DNA from: Thauera sp.
Lineage (GTDB): Bacteria; Pseudomonadota; Gammaproteobacteria; Burkholderiales; Rhodocyclaceae
Direction of reading: 5' to 3'
Length of the DNA: 7,648 bases
Assembly (NCBI GenBank): GCA_003446655.1
Contig: DMCZ01000192.1
Location: 1,175-8,822 of the forward strand
The translations under genes were made by a program, and so were the position numbers. The notes under the pieces were generated by a model, which was not told the origin of the DNA, ran no database searches, and was given only the letters and a program-made list of their open reading frames with translations. Positions 6,690 through 7,648 of this stretch are shown here, in pieces (within the stretch, counting starts at the first letter, position 1; the number at the start of each line of letters is the position of its first letter).

Positions 6690-7648
6690 GTGGAACGTCG
6701 TTCATTCCTCAAGAAGGCAGGTGTTGGCCTGGCTGCTGGCGCTGCTGCAGGCGTCACCTCGACCGCCGCGGTCGCCGCCCCCGCCGTGCAGACTGGTCTG
6801 CCCGAAATCAAGTGGCGCATGACCTCGAGCTTCCCCAAGAGCATCGACACGCTGTTCGGCAGCGCCGAACTGCTGACCAATCGCCTGCGTGAAATCACCG
6901 GCGGCAAGTTCGACATTCGCGTGTTCCCCGCCGGCGAGATCGTTCCCGGCCTGCAGGCGCTCGACGCCGTGCAGCAGGGCACGGTCGAGATGTGTCACTC
7001 CTGCTCGTACTACTACGTCGGCAAGGACAAGACCTTCGCCTTCGGCACCGCGGTGCCCTTCGGCATGAACGCTCGCCAGATGGACGCCTGGATCATCGGC
7101 GGCGGCGGCCAGGAGCTGCTGGACGAGTTCTACAGCGCCTACAACGTCTACTCCTTCCTCGGCGGTAACACCGGCGTGCAGATGGGCGGCTGGTACCGCA
7201 AGCAGATCAACACCCTGGATGACATCAAGGGCCTGAAGATCCGCATCGCCGGTATCGGCGGCGAGATCCTCGCGCGCATGGGCGCGATCCCGCAGCAGAT
7301 CGCCGGCTCGGACATCTACCCCTCGCTCGAGAAGGGCACGATCGACGCTGCCGAATGGGTCGCCCCGTATGACGACGAGAAGCTCGGCTTCTACAAGGTC
7401 GCGCCGCACTACTATTCCCCCGGCTTCTGGGAGCCGGGCCCCGTGGTGCACTTCTACGTGAACAAGGCCGAGTGGGACAAGCTGCCCAAGGAGTACCAGG
7501 CCGCCTTCCGCGCCGCCTCGCGCGAGGCGCATATCCAGATGACGGCGATGTACGACCACAAGAACCCGCAGGCGCTTGCCCGCCTGCTGGCGCAGGGCGT
7601 CAAGCTGCAGAACTTCTCCAACGAGATCATGAAGAAGGCTTACGACGT
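6690..7648 (+). CDS. TRAP transporter periplasmic substrate-binding protein (DctP/TakP type), 3' end cut by window edge
   Basis: Periplasmic receptor of a tripartite ATP-independent transporter that captures a carboxylate and hands it to the DctQM membrane permease. The 319 visible residues begin with a Tat signal (ERRSFLKK, 2-9; hydrophobic to about 28; probable cleavage near VAA-PA, about 30). The mature protein resembles Rhodobacter sphaeroides TakP, a 2-oxoacid (pyruvate) binder: WRMTSSFPKSIDTLFG (42-57), AGEIVPGLQALDAV (81-94), GGNTGVQMGGWYR (158-170), GLKIRIAG (181-188) with the carboxylate-binding family arginine R185, and EKGTIDAAEWVAPYDDEKLG (214-233). Related members bind lactate or other organic acids, so the ligand is inferred. 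GTG start at 6690 with AAGGAG five bases upstream. About 30-40 residues are probably missing at the right edge; dctQ/dctM genes would be expected beyond it. Confidence 0.92.
   Translation, partial: MERRSFLKKAGVGLAAGAAAGVTSTAAVAAPAVQTGLPEIKWRMTSSFPKSIDTLFGSAELLTNRLREITGGKFDIRVFPAGEIVPGLQALDAVQQGTVEMCHSCSYYYVGKDKTFAFGTAVPFGMNARQMDAWIIGGGGQELLDEFYSAYNVYSFLGGNTGVQMGGWYRKQINTLDDIKGLKIRIAGIGGEILARMGAIPQQIAGSDIYPSLEKGTIDAAEWVAPYDDEKLGFYKVAPHYYSPGFWEPGPVVHFYVNKAEWDKLPKEYQAAFRAASREAHIQMTAMYDHKNPQALARLLAQGVKLQNFSNEIMKKAYD

Noticed and set aside
6702..7559. 285-codon minus-strand open frame opposite the TRAP gene
   Set aside because: Antisense to a well-supported coding sequence; composition typical of a reverse-strand shadow.

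Overview
The window looks like ordinary chromosome from a G+C-rich betaproteobacterium. Rhodocyclales (Thauera/Azoarcus/Aromatoleum-like) is my best guess, from the strong G/C third-position bias, the pmbA/darP/mogA neighbourhood and the TakP-like TRAP binding protein. The genus is an inference I could not test. I see no insertion sequence, phage gene, CRISPR array, tRNA or rRNA, and no convincing novel system. Nearly all of the sequence is accounted for by seven genes, with one unassigned methyltransferase as the least understood.

Layout: (1) 1-671, minus strand: 5' part of aroG (DAHP synthase), cut by the window edge. (2) 672-888: divergent intergenic region with a -10-like box for aroG, an 8-bp inverted repeat, a 12-bp palindrome and a tandem GCGCACAC repeat. 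(3) 889-2584, plus strand: msrP-msrQ, the periplasmic methionine-sulfoxide repair pair (a Tat-exported molybdoenzyme and its haem membrane partner). (4) 2565-5170, minus strand: darP (yjgA) - mogA - class I SAM methyltransferase, read in that order and probably an operon. The methyltransferase stop lies 20 bp inside the end of msrQ, so the two units converge and overlap. (5) 5171-5235: a 65-bp divergent promoter region with a perfect TATAAT facing darP. (6) 5236-6582, plus strand: pmbA (tldE). (7) 6690-7648, plus strand: a Tat-targeted TRAP substrate-binding protein of the TakP/DctP type, with a GTG start, running off the right edge.

Functional links: MogA carries out the adenylylation step of molybdopterin cofactor synthesis, and MsrP is a molybdopterin enzyme, so a cofactor gene lies convergent to one of its consumers. 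MsrP and the TRAP binding protein both carry RRxFL Tat signals. The darP/pmbA divergent pair also occurs in E. coli, so that part of the order is old. Other genes (aroG, darP, pmbA) are housekeeping neighbours with no evident shared pathway.
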